Source: Azospirillum soli (GTDB lineage: Bacteria; Pseudomonadota; Alphaproteobacteria; Azospirillales; Azospirillaceae). Taken from it: 64,000 nucleotides of DNA. A model generated the notes under the pieces. It was not told the origin of the DNA. It did not search any database and saw only the letters and a program-made list of their open reading frames with translations. The stretch spans positions 310,001 through 374,000 of the forward strand of contig NZ_JAGINQ010000003.1 in NCBI RefSeq assembly GCF_017876165.1. The letters are read 5' to 3'. The position numbers and the translations under genes are program-made. This document shows, piece after piece, positions 1 to 8,672 of the stretch. Positions within the stretch are counted from its first letter, which is position 1; each line of letters opens with the position of its first letter.

Positions 1-264
1 TACGTGAAGGAAGGCACGCTGATCTACGACGACGTCACCGCGTTCGAGCTGGAGAAGTTCGTCGAGGCGATGCGTCCGGACCTCGTCGCGTCGGGCATCA
101 AGGAAAAGTACGTCTTCCAGAAGATGGGCCTGCCCTTCCGCCAGATGCACAGCTGGGACTACTCCGGCCCGTACCATGGCTACGACGGCTTCGCCATCTT
201 CGCCCGCGACATGGATCTGGCCATCAACAACCCCGTCTGGGGCATCATGAAGGCTCCGTTCTGA
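1..264 (+). CDS. nifD: Nitrogenase MoFe protein alpha chain, C-terminal part
   Basis: This is the last 87 residues of the alpha subunit of dinitrogenase, cut by the window start; the frame is open from base 1. The alpha2beta2 MoFe protein reduces N2 at the FeMo-cofactor in the cytoplasm. The conserved motif [12 protein letters not shown] is present, and its first His (codon at 148-150) aligns with Azotobacter alpha-His442, the molybdenum ligand of the cofactor. The end at KAPF, without a long tail, is normal for the family. nifK starts 31 bases downstream, so both are on one transcript, presumably from a nifH promoter outside the window. Confidence 0.98.
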   Translation, partial: YVKEGTLIYDDVTAFELEKFVEAMRPDLVASGIKEKYVFQKMGLPFRQMHSWDYSGPYHGYDGFAIFARDMDLAINNPVWGIMKAPF

Positions 265-295
265 TCACGGCCTCTGAGAGATAGGAGTATTGAAG

Positions 296-1855
296 ATGTC
301 CCACCCCGTTTCCCAGAGCGCCGACAAGGTCATCGACCACTTCACGCTGTTCCGCCAGCCCGAATACCAGGATCTGTTCGAGCGGAAGAAGAAGGAGTTC
401 GAGTACGGCCACTCCGACGAGGAAGTCGCTCGCGTTTCCGAATGGACCAAGTCGGAAGAGTACAAGGCCAAGAACTTCGCCCGTGAAGCCATCGTCATCA
501 ACCCGACCAAGGCCTGCCAGCCGATCGGCGCGATGTTCGCGGCCCAGGGCTTCGAGGGCACCCTGCCCTTCGTCCACGGCTCGCAGGGCTGCGTCGCCTA
601 CTACCGCACGCACCTGACCCGCCACTTCAAGGAGCCGAACTCGGCGGTCTCCTCGTCGATGACGGAAGACGCGGCGGTGTTCGGCGGCCTGAACAACATG
701 ATCGACGGCCTGGCGAACGCCTATTCGCTCTACAAGCCGAAGATGATCGCCGTTCTGACCACCTGCATGGCCGAAGTCATCGGCGACGACCTGCAGGGCT
801 TCATCCAGAACGCGAAGAACAAGGAAAGCGTGCCGGCGGACTTCCCGGTCCCGTTCGCGCACACCCCGGCCTTCGTCGGCAGCCACATCGTCGGCTACGA
901 CAACATGATCAAGGGCATCCTCACGCACTTCTGGGGCACGTCGGAGAACTTCGACACCCCGAAGAACGAGACGATCAACCTGATCCCGGGCTTCGACGGG
1001 TATGCGGTCGGCAACAACCGCGAGCTGAAGCGCATCGCCGGCCTGTTCGGCATCGACATGACCATCCTGTCGGACGTGTCGGACAACTTCGACACCCCAG
1101 CGGACGGCGAATACCGCATGTACGACGGCGGCACGACGCTGGAGGCCACCAAGGCGGCCGTCCACGCCAAGGCCACCATCTCCATGCAGGAGTACAACAC
1201 CCCGCAGACCCTCCAGTTCATCAAGGAGAAGGGCCAGGACGTCGCCAAGTTCAACTACCCGCTGGGTGTTGCGGCGACCGACGAACTGCTCCTGAAGCTG
1301 TCGGAACTGTCGGGCAAGGCCGTCCCGGCCGAGCTGAAGCTGGAGCGCGGCCGTCTGGTCGACGCCATCGCCGACAGCCACACCCACCTGCACGGCAAGC
1401 GCTTCGCCGTGTACGGCGACCCGGACTTCTGTCTGGGCATGTCCAAGTTCCTGATGGAGCTGGGTGCCGAGCCGGTGCACATCCTCTCCACCTCGGGTTC
1501 GAAGAAGTGGGAGAAGCAGGTCCAGAAGACGCTCGACGCCTCGCCGTTCGGCAAGTCCGGCAAGGCCTACGGCGGCAAGGATCTGTGGCACCTGCGGTCG
1601 CTGATCTTCACCGACAAGGTGGACTACATCATCGGCAACAGCTACGGCAAGTATCTGGAGCGCGACACCAAGGTTCCGCTCATCCGCCTGACCTACCCGA
1701 TCTTCGACCGCCACCACCATCACCGTTACCCGACCTGGGGCTACCAGGGCGCTCTGAACGTGCTGGTGCGCATTCTGGATCGGATCTTCGAGGACATGGA
1801 CGCGACCACCAACGAGGTCGGCAAGACCGACTACTCGTTCGACCTCGTCCGCTGA
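296..1855 (+). CDS. nifK: Nitrogenase MoFe protein beta chain
   Basis: This 519-residue protein is the beta subunit of dinitrogenase and shares the P-cluster with NifD. The expected P-cluster ligands are visible: Cys74 (TKACQP), Cys99 (SQGCVAY), Cys157 ([11 protein letters not shown]) and Ser196 (FVGSH), equivalent to beta-Cys70, 95, 153 and Ser188 of Azotobacter. I chose the ATG at 296 over an in-frame TTG at 290 because ATAGGAGT at 281-288 is then correctly spaced. Length is normal. The gene closes the nifD-nifK unit: a strong intrinsic terminator follows, and no nifT or nifY lies before nifE. Confidence 0.99.
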   Translation: MSHPVSQSADKVIDHFTLFRQPEYQDLFERKKKEFEYGHSDEEVARVSEWTKSEEYKAKNFAREAIVINPTKACQPIGAMFAAQGFEGTLPFVHGSQGCVAYYRTHLTRHFKEPNSAVSSSMTEDAAVFGGLNNMIDGLANAYSLYKPKMIAVLTTCMAEVIGDDLQGFIQNAKNKESVPADFPVPFAHTPAFVGSHIVGYDNMIKGILTHFWGTSENFDTPKNETINLIPGFDGYAVGNNRELKRIAGLFGIDMTILSDVSDNFDTPADGEYRMYDGGTTLEATKAAVHAKATISMQEYNTPQTLQFIKEKGQDVAKFNYPLGVAATDELLLKLSELSGKAVPAELKLERGRLVDAIADSHTHLHGKRFAVYGDPDFCLGMSKFLMELGAEPVHILSTSGSKKWEKQVQKTLDASPFGKSGKAYGGKDLWHLRSLIFTDKVDYIIGNSYGKYLERDTKVPLIRLTYPIFDRHHHHRYPTWGYQGALNVLVRILDRIFEDMDATTNEVGKTDYSFDLVR

Positions 1856-1907
1856 CGGAAAACGGTTGGGGCGGGGGCATCCATCCCCCGTCCCGCCGCT
1901 TCCCAGG

Positions 1908-1948
1908 AAAAGCCGGAAGCCGCCGGAAGGTGGTTTCCGGCTTTTTTT
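1908..1948 (+). terminator. Rho-independent terminator after nifK
   Basis: AAGCCGGAA at 1910-1918 pairs with TTCCGGCTT at 1935-1943, and the right arm runs straight into seven T residues (1942-1948). It separates the structural nifDK transcript from the nifE operon, which has its own promoter. Confidence 0.9.
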
Positions 1949-1983
1949 GTGTCTCCCTCTCCCGCCCCGGGAGACGCTTTTGC

Positions 1984-2027
1984 TGTCGAACACCCGACAA
2001 AGCCCCGTGATTGTCAGCTATCGCACA
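1984..2027 (+). promoter_or_regulatory. Two NifA upstream activator sites for nifE
   Basis: Two exact TGT-N10-ACA motifs are present, at 1984-1999 and 2012-2027. This is the established binding sequence of NifA. They lie about 90 and 60 bases upstream of the sigma-54 -24 element, and their starts are 28 bases apart. Confidence 0.88.
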
Positions 2028-2072
2028 GCCATGCCCGAACCGACAATTATTGCGAATCAACGTCTTATGCGG

Positions 2073-2089
2073 TGGCACACGCCCTGCAT
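2073..2089 (+). promoter_or_regulatory. Sigma-54 promoter of the nifE operon
   Basis: TGGCACACGCCCTGCAT has the invariant GG (2074-2075) and GC (2086-2087) separated by exactly 10 bases, matching the -24/-12 consensus. Transcription would start near 2099, giving a leader of about 35 bases before nifE. Confidence 0.92.
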
Positions 2090-2134
2090 ATAACCCGCCA
2101 GCGTTGCCCATGTGGCGATAGGCGGGAGATGGAC

Positions 2135-3526
2135 ATGCTCCAGGAAAAGCTCCAAGAGGTCTTCAACGAGCCGGGTTGCTCGACCAATCAGGCCAAGTCG
2201 GAGAAGGAGCGCAAGAAGGGCTGCTCCAAGGCCCTGAAGCCGGGGGCCGCCGCCGGCGGCTGCGCCTACGACGGCGCTATGATCGCGTTGCAGCCCATCG
2301 CGGACGCCGCACACCTCGTGCACGGGCCGATCGCCTGCCTCGGCAACAGCTGGGACAACCGGGGCACCAAGTCGTCGGGCGCGCAGCTCTACCGGACGGG
2401 CTTCACCACCGACATGTCGGAACTCGACATCATCCACGGCGGTGAAAAGAAGCTCTACAAGGCGATCAAGGAAGTCATCCAGCAGTACGACCCGCCGGCC
2501 GTCTTCGTCTACCAGACCTGCGTCCCCGCCATGATCGGCGACGACGTGGAGGCCGTGTGCAAGTTCGCCGCGAAAAAGCTCGGCAAGCCGGTGATCCCGG
2601 TGATGGCGCCGGGCTTCGTTGGTTCGAAGAACCTCGGCAACAAGCTGGCCGGCGAGACGCTGCTCGACCACGTCATCGGCACGGTGGAGCCGGAACACAC
2701 GACCCCGACCGACATCTGCATCGTCGGCGAATACAACCTTGCCGGCGAACTGTGGCTGGTAAAACCGCTGCTGGAAGAGATCGGCATCCGCCTGCTGTCC
2801 TGCATCTCCGGCGACGGGCGCTACAACGAGGTGGCGATGGCCCACCGGGCGCGGCTGACCATGGTGGTCTGCTCCCAGGCCCTGGTGAACGTCGGCCGCA
2901 AGATGCAGGAGCGCTGGGGCATCCCCTACTTCGAAGGCTCCTTCTACGGCGTGTCGGACATGTCGGACACGCTGCGCACCATGACGCGCATGCTGGTGGA
3001 GCGCGGTGCCGACACGGCGATCATCGACCGCGCCGAAAGCGTCATCGCCCGCGAGGAAAGCCGCGTCTGGCGGCGGCTGGAACCCTACAAGCCGCGCTTC
3101 GAGGGCAAGCGCGTCCTGCTGTTCACCGGCGGCGTGAAGAGCTGGTCGATGGTCAGCGCGCTGGAAGGCGCCGGGCTGACCATCGTCGGCACCTCGACCA
3201 AGAAGTCCACGACGGAGGACAAGGACCGCATCAAGAAGATGAAGGGCGAGGAGTTCCACCAGTGGGACGACCTGAAGCCCAAGGACATCTACAAGATGCT
3301 GCGCGAGAGCGAGGCCGACATCCTGATGTCCGGCGGCCGGTCGCAGTTCATCGCGCTGAAGGCCAAGGTGCCGTGGCTCGACCTCAACCAGGAGCGCCAC
3401 ACGGCTTTCGCGGGCTACGACGGCATCGTCAACCTGTGTGAGGAAATCGACAAGACGCTGTCCAACCCGATCTGGCGGCAGGTTCGACTTCCCGCGCCCT
3501 GGGACACCAAGTCGGGGGAGGTCTGA
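2135..3526 (+). CDS. nifE: FeMo-cofactor scaffold protein NifE
   Basis: NifE (463 residues) pairs with NifN to form the scaffold on which NifB-cofactor is matured to FeMo-cofactor before transfer to NifDK. It resembles NifD, with conserved cysteines in GGCAYDGA, IACLGNSW and YQTCVPAMIGDD. The frame is open further upstream, but family similarity begins at MLQEKLQEVF. I chose the ATG at 2135 because GGGAG at 2124-2128 lies six bases away; an ATG at 2129 is too close to that site. It is the first gene of a sigma-54 operon and nifN starts five bases after its stop codon. Confidence 0.97.
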   Translation: MLQEKLQEVFNEPGCSTNQAKSEKERKKGCSKALKPGAAAGGCAYDGAMIALQPIADAAHLVHGPIACLGNSWDNRGTKSSGAQLYRTGFTTDMSELDIIHGGEKKLYKAIKEVIQQYDPPAVFVYQTCVPAMIGDDVEAVCKFAAKKLGKPVIPVMAPGFVGSKNLGNKLAGETLLDHVIGTVEPEHTTPTDICIVGEYNLAGELWLVKPLLEEIGIRLLSCISGDGRYNEVAMAHRARLTMVVCSQALVNVGRKMQERWGIPYFEGSFYGVSDMSDTLRTMTRMLVERGADTAIIDRAESVIAREESRVWRRLEPYKPRFEGKRVLLFTGGVKSWSMVSALEGAGLTIVGTSTKKSTTEDKDRIKKMKGEEFHQWDDLKPKDIYKMLRESEADILMSGGRSQFIALKAKVPWLDLNQERHTAFAGYDGIVNLCEEIDKTLSNPIWRQVRLPAPWDTKSGEV

Positions 3527-3531
3527 TCGCC

Positions 3532-4914
3532 ATGGGCACCATCCAGCGCTTTCCCCACTCCGCCAAGGCGGCCGCCACCAACCCGCTGAAGATGAGCCAG
3601 CCGCTGGGCGCGGCGCTCGCCTTTCTCGGCGTGGACCGCAGCATGCCGCTGTTCCACGGGTCCCAGGGCTGCACGGCCTTCGGTCTGGTCCTGCTGGTGC
3701 GGCACTTCCGCGAGGCGATCCCGCTGCAAACCACCGCCATGGATCAGGTCTCCACCATCCTCGGCGGCTACGACAATCTGGAGCAGGCGCTCCGCACCAT
3801 CCACGAGCGCAACGCCCCCGCCCTGATCGGCGTCGCTACGACCGGCGTCACCGAGACCAAGGGCGAGGACATGGGCGGGCAGTACAATCTGTTCCGCCAG
3901 CGCAACCCTGGCCTTGCCGACCTGAAGCTGGTTTTCGCTAACACCCCCGACTTCTCCGGCGGCTTCGAGGACGGCTTCGGCAAGGCGGTGACCGGCATCA
4001 TTGAGGAGGTCGTCCAGCCCTCCACCACCACGGTGAAGGGGCAGGTCAACGTGCTGGCCGGCTGCCAGCTGACGCCGGGCGACATCGAGGAACTGCGCGA
4101 CCTGATCGAGGGGTTCGGCCTGTCGCCGATCTTCCTGCCCGACCTGTCGCTGTCCATGTCCGGTCGTCAGCCGACCGACTTCACCGCCACCTCGCTCGGC
4201 GGCGTGACGGTGGAGCGGATCGCCGCCATGGGCGCGTCGGAGGCCACGCTGGTCGTTGGCGAGCACATGCGCATCGCCGGGGCCGCGCTGGAGCTGAAGA
4301 CCGACGTGCGCTCGATCTTCTTCGACCGGCTGACCGGGCTGGAGGCGTCCGACCGGCTGATCCGCACCCTGTCGGACCTGTCCGGCCGCCCGGTGCCGGC
4401 CAGGGTCCGCCGCCAGCGCGAGAGTTTGGTGGACGCTATGCTCGACGGGCATTTCTTCTTCAGCCGCAAGCGCATCGCCGTGGCGCTGGAACCGGACCTG
4501 CTCTTTGCCGTCACCAGCTTTCTCGGCGAGATGGGCGCGGAGGTGATCGCCGCCGTGTCGCCCACGCAGACGGCGGTGCTGGAGAAGCTGAAGGCCGCGA
4601 CCGTGATGGTCGGCGACCACTCGGACGTCGAAACGCTGGCGCGCGACGCTGACCTGATCGTGTCCAACTCGCACGGCCGCCAGGGTGCGGCGCGCATCGG
4701 CGTGCCGCTGCACCGCATGGGCCTGCCGATGTTCGACCGGCTGGGCGCGGGCCTGAAAATCAACGTCGGCTATCGCGGCACCCGCGAGCTGCTGTGCGAA
4801 ATCGGCAACCTGTTCCTGTCCCGCGAGATGGACCACGACGAACACCACGCCGATCAGAGAGATGGGCAGAGCCACGGGTGTGGGGGCGGGTCATGCGGAT
4901 GCAGCGCCGGCTGA
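3532..4914 (+). CDS. nifN: FeMo-cofactor scaffold protein NifN
   Basis: NifN (460 residues) is the NifK-like partner of NifE in the cofactor scaffold. SQGCTAFG near residue 45 corresponds to the NifK P-cluster Cys motif, while the later cysteines of NifK are largely missing, as is usual for NifN. The C-terminus is unusual: after the conserved fold comes a short tail rich in His, Asp and Cys that ends HGCGGGSCGCSAG. This looks able to bind metal, but that is inference. The start ATG at 3532 follows a GGGGGAGG-like site at the end of nifE. nifX follows 35 bases later. Confidence 0.97.
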   Translation: MGTIQRFPHSAKAAATNPLKMSQPLGAALAFLGVDRSMPLFHGSQGCTAFGLVLLVRHFREAIPLQTTAMDQVSTILGGYDNLEQALRTIHERNAPALIGVATTGVTETKGEDMGGQYNLFRQRNPGLADLKLVFANTPDFSGGFEDGFGKAVTGIIEEVVQPSTTTVKGQVNVLAGCQLTPGDIEELRDLIEGFGLSPIFLPDLSLSMSGRQPTDFTATSLGGVTVERIAAMGASEATLVVGEHMRIAGAALELKTDVRSIFFDRLTGLEASDRLIRTLSDLSGRPVPARVRRQRESLVDAMLDGHFFFSRKRIAVALEPDLLFAVTSFLGEMGAEVIAAVSPTQTAVLEKLKAATVMVGDHSDVETLARDADLIVSNSHGRQGAARIGVPLHRMGLPMFDRLGAGLKINVGYRGTRELLCEIGNLFLSREMDHDEHHADQRDGQSHGCGGGSCGCSAG

Positions 4915-4949
4915 GTTTGGTGGGCGGCAATTCGCCCAAAGGAGGATCC

Positions 4950-5351
4950 ATGAAGGTCGCTTTCTGCACCCAGGACATGCAGCACGTCGATGCGCATTTC
5001 GGCTGGGCCAAGAACATCGTGATCTACGAGGTGGACAAGACCGGCTACTCGCTGGTCGAGACCTGCCAGTTCGGCGGCTCGATGTTCGAGGACGGCAACG
5101 AGGACAAGCTGATCCCGAAGCTGGAGGCCCTGGCCGACTGCGCCATCGTCTACCTGTCGGCCATCGGCGCCTCGGCCGCCGCGCGCGTCGTGGCGAAGAA
5201 GATCCATCCCGTGAAGGTGGAGGCCACCGAGAGCATCTCCACCCTGCTCGACCGGCTGGTCGAGACCATCAACGGCAACCCGCCGCCCTGGCTGCGCAAG
5301 GCCCTGTCCGCCGGCCAACCCCAGGAATTCGCGTTCGACGAGGAGGATTGA
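4950..5351 (+). CDS. nifX: NifX, cofactor-carrier protein
   Basis: This 133-residue protein belongs to the NifX/NifB C-terminal/NafY fold. NifX binds NifB-cofactor and precursors and passes them to NifEN. Visible family features are [20 protein letters not shown] at the N-terminus and the [18 protein letters not shown] segment. The start at 4950 is fixed by GGAGG at 4941-4945. The frame extends upstream through nifN sequence, but that part has no family similarity. It overlaps nothing and is followed after four bases by the DUF269 gene, so the two are probably translationally linked. Confidence 0.96.
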   Translation: MKVAFCTQDMQHVDAHFGWAKNIVIYEVDKTGYSLVETCQFGGSMFEDGNEDKLIPKLEALADCAIVYLSAIGASAAARVVAKKIHPVKVEATESISTLLDRLVETINGNPPPWLRKALSAGQPQEFAFDEED

Positions 5352-5355
5352 GACC

Positions 5356-5832
5356 ATGGCCGACACCACCGTGGCCCCCCCGAAAGAAATTGATGGCGAT
5401 CTCGCCCAGGAATACCTGAAGACTCTGGTCATGCTGTTCCGTGCCGAGGACAGCTATGGCGCGTGGGAGGGCAAGAGCGACGAGACCATCCTCGCCCCCT
5501 TCGTCCTGGACAAGGAAGCCCGCGCCGCCATCCCGATCATGGGCGACCCGGATCCCGACACGCTGTGGCGCCTCGAACTCTTCTACAAGGCCGTCGGTCT
5601 GATGGTGGAGAAGAAGACCGGCATCATGGCCTCGGTGATGATGAAGATGAGCCACGAGGGCTTTGGCCGCATCGTGCTGACCTCCGGCCGTCTGGTCGTC
5701 GTGTCGAAGCACCTGCGCGACGTGCACCGCTTCGGCTTCCCGAGCCTGGAGAAGCTGTCGGCGGACGGCGCCAAGATCGTCGGGGAGGCCGTCGCGCTGA
5801 TCCGGAAATATCCCGAAGTGGCCGATCTGTGA
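5356..5832 (+). CDS. NifX-associated nitrogen fixation protein (DUF269)
   Basis: This 158-residue protein matches the family always found next to nifX in diazotrophs (TIGR02935/DUF269). Its biochemical role is not established. Visible are a helical N-terminus, the central segment [18 protein letters not shown] and a Met-rich stretch ([17 protein letters not shown]). It is soluble, with no signal peptide or membrane segment. It sits between nifX and the DUF683 gene with gaps of 4 and 10 bases, so it is co-expressed under the nifE promoter. A role in cofactor assembly or protection is inferred only from position. Confidence 0.92.
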   Translation: MADTTVAPPKEIDGDLAQEYLKTLVMLFRAEDSYGAWEGKSDETILAPFVLDKEARAAIPIMGDPDPDTLWRLELFYKAVGLMVEKKTGIMASVMMKMSHEGFGRIVLTSGRLVVVSKHLRDVHRFGFPSLEKLSADGAKIVGEAVALIRKYPEVADL

Positions 5833-5842
5833 GGATTCCGAC

Positions 5843-6049
5843 ATGAGCGGCATCGACGCGCTGAAAGACGAGATCAAGAAGCTCAACGCCCGCGCCACGA
5901 AGAAGAAGATGGATCTGCACGACCTGTCGGAGGAGCTGCCGCAGAACTGGCAGAACATCCTGCACGTCGCCCAGGAAACCTACGACGCTTACAAGACGCT
6001 GACCGAAAAGCGCGCCGAGTTGAAGGCGCTGGAAAAGGCGTCGGCTTGA
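5843..6049 (+). CDS. Small nif-linked helical protein (DUF683, CCE_0567 type)
   Basis: This 68-residue, highly charged protein is predicted to be almost wholly helical: two helices rich in Lys and Glu around a PQNWQNIL turn. The family (DUF683, including cyanobacterial CCE_0567) is small, nif-linked and reported to bind metal. I see no Cys, so any metal site would use His, Asp or Glu. The ATG at 5843 follows GAGGATTCCGAC. It sits between the DUF269 gene and fdxB, consistent with an accessory job in the same pathway. Confidence 0.88.
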   Translation: MSGIDALKDEIKKLNARATKKKMDLHDLSEELPQNWQNILHVAQETYDAYKTLTEKRAELKALEKASA

Positions 6050-6097
6050 TCCCTACCGCCCCCCGACAAAAACACCGCATTGTACGAGGAGTGAAGC

Positions 6098-6391
6098 ATG
6101 GCTGAGTTCGTGACCGGCACCACACGCGGCGGCACCGCCTGGACGCCGAAATTCGTGGAAAACATCGACCGGAAGCAGTGCATCGGCTGCGGCCGCTGCT
6201 TCAAGGTCTGTGGCCGCGACGTGCTGGAACTGATCGGCATCACCGAAGACGGCGACATCGTGGACGCTTTCGACGACGAGGCCGAGAAGAAGGTCATGAG
6301 CATCAAGACCGGCGGCAACTGCGTCGGCTGCGAGAGCTGCGCCAAGGTCTGCTCCAAGAGCTGCATCACCAATCTGCCGCAGGCCGCCTGA
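6098..6391 (+). CDS. fdxB: Nif-specific 2[4Fe-4S] ferredoxin III
   Basis: This 97-residue ferredoxin has two cluster motifs: CIGCGRCFKVCG near residues 28-39 and CVGCESCAKVCSKSC near 70-84. About 30 residues lie between them, as in the nif-specific FdxB type (TIGR02936). It probably donates electrons to cofactor assembly or nitrogenase in the cytoplasm. The site GAGGAG at 6085-6090 sets the start. It is the last gene of the nifE operon; the next gene converges from the other strand 121 bases on, and I see no clear intrinsic terminator in that gap. Confidence 0.95.
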   Translation: MAEFVTGTTRGGTAWTPKFVENIDRKQCIGCGRCFKVCGRDVLELIGITEDGDIVDAFDDEAEKKVMSIKTGGNCVGCESCAKVCSKSCITNLPQAA

Positions 6392-6512
6392 CCCCGGGCC
6401 ACCGCGCTGAATCCGGCGGGGACGCGGTGGAGTGGCGCCATAAATCCCCTCCCCCGCCAAAGCTGGGGAAGGGTCAGGGTGGGGGCCCGCCGCTACAACT
6501 CCACGAAATTCC

Positions 6513-7010
6513 TCACCCCTCGCCCACCCCCCGTGCAAGCGCGGCGATCACGCCATAGCCGACGTGATCCAGCGGGTCGATTTCCGACAATTTGTCGAGG
6601 ATGGCGAGCGCCTCGTCCACACGGTCGCGGCGCAGGCTGATAAAGGCCAGCGCCTTCAACGTGAACAGAAAAAAGCGCGGTGCCCCCTCCTTTGTCCAGT
6701 CGGTGCTGTCCGCCGTCAGGCTGCGCCAGTCGCCGGAGAAGCCACCCTCGCGCGCCGCGGCGTCCAGGCCGATCAGCGCCACGCGCTCCGCGTCGGCCAG
6801 CCGCTTGCGGTTGAAGTAGAATTTGTACAGCGCATAAAAGACCGGCAGCACGCGCGGCCCCAGACGGTGCGCCTCCCACAGCAGCGCTTCGCATGCCGCC
6901 GGGTCGTGGCGGGCCTTCACCGCCGCCTGCAGGCGCTCATCGATGTGCTCCGGCACGTCGCCGAAGGCCATGCGCCCGTCGGGAATCCGCAATTCGATCG
7001 GCCGGTTCAT
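6513..7010 (-). CDS. TPR-like helical protein within the nif cluster
   Basis: This 165-residue soluble protein is built of amphipathic helix pairs resembling tetratricopeptide repeats; the C-terminal pair (FLFTLKALAFISLRRD, then VDEALAILDKLSEIDP) is the clearest. I do not recognise a named gene. The frame is open 65 codons further, but the ATG at 7010 has an excellent GGGAAGGGGC ribosome site and is the likely start. It is transcribed away from iscA-nifUSV, and the palindromic NifA sites at 7116-7140 lie 106-130 bases upstream of it, so co-regulation is possible. A protein-protein adaptor role is inference. Confidence 0.75.
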   Translation of the reverse strand: MNRPIELRIPDGRMAFGDVPEHIDERLQAAVKARHDPAACEALLWEAHRLGPRVLPVFYALYKFYFNRKRLADAERVALIGLDAAAREGGFSGDWRSLTADSTDWTKEGAPRFFLFTLKALAFISLRRDRVDEALAILDKLSEIDPLDHVGYGVIAALARGVGEG

Positions 7011-7115
7011 GCCCCTTCCCTTCTGCTGATTGTCGCCACAATGCGTCCGACTGACGACCCTGTATGGTGCGGTGGCCGTATTTTCAAAAGCCCCTACTTT
7101 TCTTGTGCGTCTTCT

Positions 7116-7140
7116 TGTCGCATCTGTCACAAACCCGACA
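7116..7140 (+). promoter_or_regulatory. Overlapping pair of NifA upstream activator sites
   Basis: Two exact TGT-N10-ACA motifs overlap: 7116-7131 and 7125-7140, offset by nine bases. They lie about 80-105 bases upstream of the sigma-54 promoter at 7217. The motif is symmetric, so it could also serve the divergent gene that starts at 7010. Confidence 0.85.
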
Positions 7141-7216
7141 TCACCCCAAACCGACAATGTCAGGAACACGCCAGCCAATTCGGCCCAACAAACGTTGAAA
7201 ATCAATATCTTATGAG

Positions 7217-7233
7217 TTGGCCCGCCGCTTGCT
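7217..7233 (+). promoter_or_regulatory. Sigma-54 promoter of iscA-nifUSV
   Basis: TTGGCCCGCCGCTTGCT has GG at 7219-7220 and GC at 7231-7232 with a 10-base spacer. Only the AC of the -24 TGGCAC differs from consensus. Predicted start of transcription is near 7244, about 47 bases before the first gene. Confidence 0.88.
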
Positions 7234-7290
7234 TAGTCTCTTGCAGAATTCAGTCGGCACATCCGACGGATGCTTTAGGAGGCGGCAGAC

Positions 7291-7677
7291 ATGGTGACCC
7301 TGACGGAATCGGCGGTGAGCACCCTGGAGCAGGTTCTGACGAAATCCGGTGGTGCCGCGGGTCTGCGCATCGCGGTGACGGACGGCGGCTGCGCCGGCAT
7401 GAAGTACCAGATGGGCCTGGAGGCCGAGGCCGGTGACGACGACGCGGTGCTGGAATTCGGCGCGGTCAAAATCTTCGTGGACTCCAACAGCCAGCCCTTC
7501 CTCGACGGCGTCGTGGTCGATTTCGTCGAAGGGATCGAGGGTTCGGGCTTCAAGTTCGACAACCCCAACGCGGCCAGCAGCTGCGGCTGCGGCAAGTCCT
7601 TCTCGGCCGGTCCCGGCGGCGGCTGCTCGTCGGCGTCTCCGTCTTCGGGCTGCGGCACCCCCGGCACGCACCACTGA
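7291..7677 (+). CDS. iscA: Nif-type A-type Fe-S carrier (IscA/HesB family)
   Basis: This 128-residue protein is the IscA-like carrier usually encoded beside nifU; it moves Fe-S clusters to apo-proteins. The three ligand cysteines of the family are present in GGCAGMKY and CGCG (SSCGCGKSF). After CGCG there is an extra tail of about 25 residues rich in Gly, Ser and Cys (GGGCSSASPSSGCG), which is longer than in housekeeping IscA. The start follows TAGGAGGCGG at 7277-7286. It is the first gene of the nifUSV operon. Confidence 0.93.
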   Translation: MVTLTESAVSTLEQVLTKSGGAAGLRIAVTDGGCAGMKYQMGLEAEAGDDDAVLEFGAVKIFVDSNSQPFLDGVVVDFVEGIEGSGFKFDNPNAASSCGCGKSFSAGPGGGCSSASPSSGCGTPGTHH

Positions 7678-7731
7678 TCATTCCCGAACACGGTCCCCAC
7701 TCCCCGGTCAGGCGGAACAAGGCAAGGCGTC

Positions 7732-8655
7732 ATGTGGAACTACACCGACAAGGTCAAGGAACACTTCTTCAACCCGAAGAACGCCGGCGCGCTGGATGAG
7801 GCGAACGCCGTGGGCGAGGTCGGGTCGATCACCTGCGGCGACGCGCTGAAGCTGATGATGAAGGTGAACCCCGACAGCCAGGTCATCGAAGAGGCGAAGT
7901 TCCAGACCTTCGGCTGCGGCTCGGCCATCGCGTCCTCCTCGGCGCTGACCGAGATGATCATCGGCAAGACGGTGGACGAGGCGCTTGCCGTCACCAACCG
8001 CGACATCGCCGAGTATCTGGGCGGCCTGCCGCCGGAAAAGATGCACTGCTCCGTCATGGGCGCCGAGGCGCTGCGCGCCGCCATCGCCAACTTCAAGGGC
8101 GAGGAATGGGTGGACGACCACGAGGAAGGCGAACTGGTCTGCAAGTGCTTCGGCATCGACGCGGCGATGATCGAGCGCGCGGTGACCGTCAACGGCCTGA
8201 CCACGCTGGAAGAGGTCACCCACTACACCAAGGCCGGCGGTTCCTGCCAGACCTGCCACGAGAAGATCGAGGAGGTGCTGGAGGCCGTGCTCGCCAAGAC
8301 CGGCGCGCTGGCCCCGGCCAAGGCGCACGCCCCCGGCACGGTCGGCCTCGACGCCATCAAGCCGCTGCAGCCCAAGGCCGAGCCGGCCGCTGCTCCGAAG
8401 CTGACCAACGTCCAGCGCATGCAGAAGATCATGTTCGCCATCGAGGAACTGCGCCCGCAGATCCAGCGCGACGGCGGCGACGTGGAGCTGGTGGACATCG
8501 ACGGCAAGGACATCTACGTGCGCCTGACCGGCGCCTGCTCCGGCTGTTCGCAGTCGGCCGGCACCATGATGGGCGTGCAGGCCAAGCTGGTCGAGGCGCT
8601 GGGCGAGTTCGTCCGCGTCAAGCCCGCCTCCCTCCTGCCAGTTTCAGCGAATTGA
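7732..8655 (+). CDS. nifU: Fe-S cluster scaffold NifU
   Basis: NifU (307 residues) is the scaffold on which clusters for nitrogenase are built from NifS-derived sulfur. All three modules are present. The N-terminal IscU-like domain (about 1-125) has Cys in ITCGD, FGCGSAIASS and MHCSVMG. The central permanent [2Fe-2S] domain (about 135-180) has VCKCFG and SCQTCH. The C-terminal Nfu domain has CSGCSQSAG near residue 270. A Pro/Ala-rich linker (about 190-220) separates the last two. nifS starts 17 bases downstream. Confidence 0.99.
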   Translation: MWNYTDKVKEHFFNPKNAGALDEANAVGEVGSITCGDALKLMMKVNPDSQVIEEAKFQTFGCGSAIASSSALTEMIIGKTVDEALAVTNRDIAEYLGGLPPEKMHCSVMGAEALRAAIANFKGEEWVDDHEEGELVCKCFGIDAAMIERAVTVNGLTTLEEVTHYTKAGGSCQTCHEKIEEVLEAVLAKTGALAPAKAHAPGTVGLDAIKPLQPKAEPAAAPKLTNVQRMQKIMFAIEELRPQIQRDGGDVELVDIDGKDIYVRLTGACSGCSQSAGTMMGVQAKLVEALGEFVRVKPASLLPVSAN

Positions 8656-8672
8656 GGGGGGAGCCTAAGCCC

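Noticed and set aside
245..1993. A 582-codon minus-strand frame opposite nifK
   Set aside because: It is a shadow of nifK caused by high GC at third codon positions.
7028..7060. Possible sigma-54 promoter for the leftward TPR-like gene (GG-N10-GC near 7030-7055)
   Set aside because: Only the GG and GC match; the rest of the -24 and -12 elements is poor.
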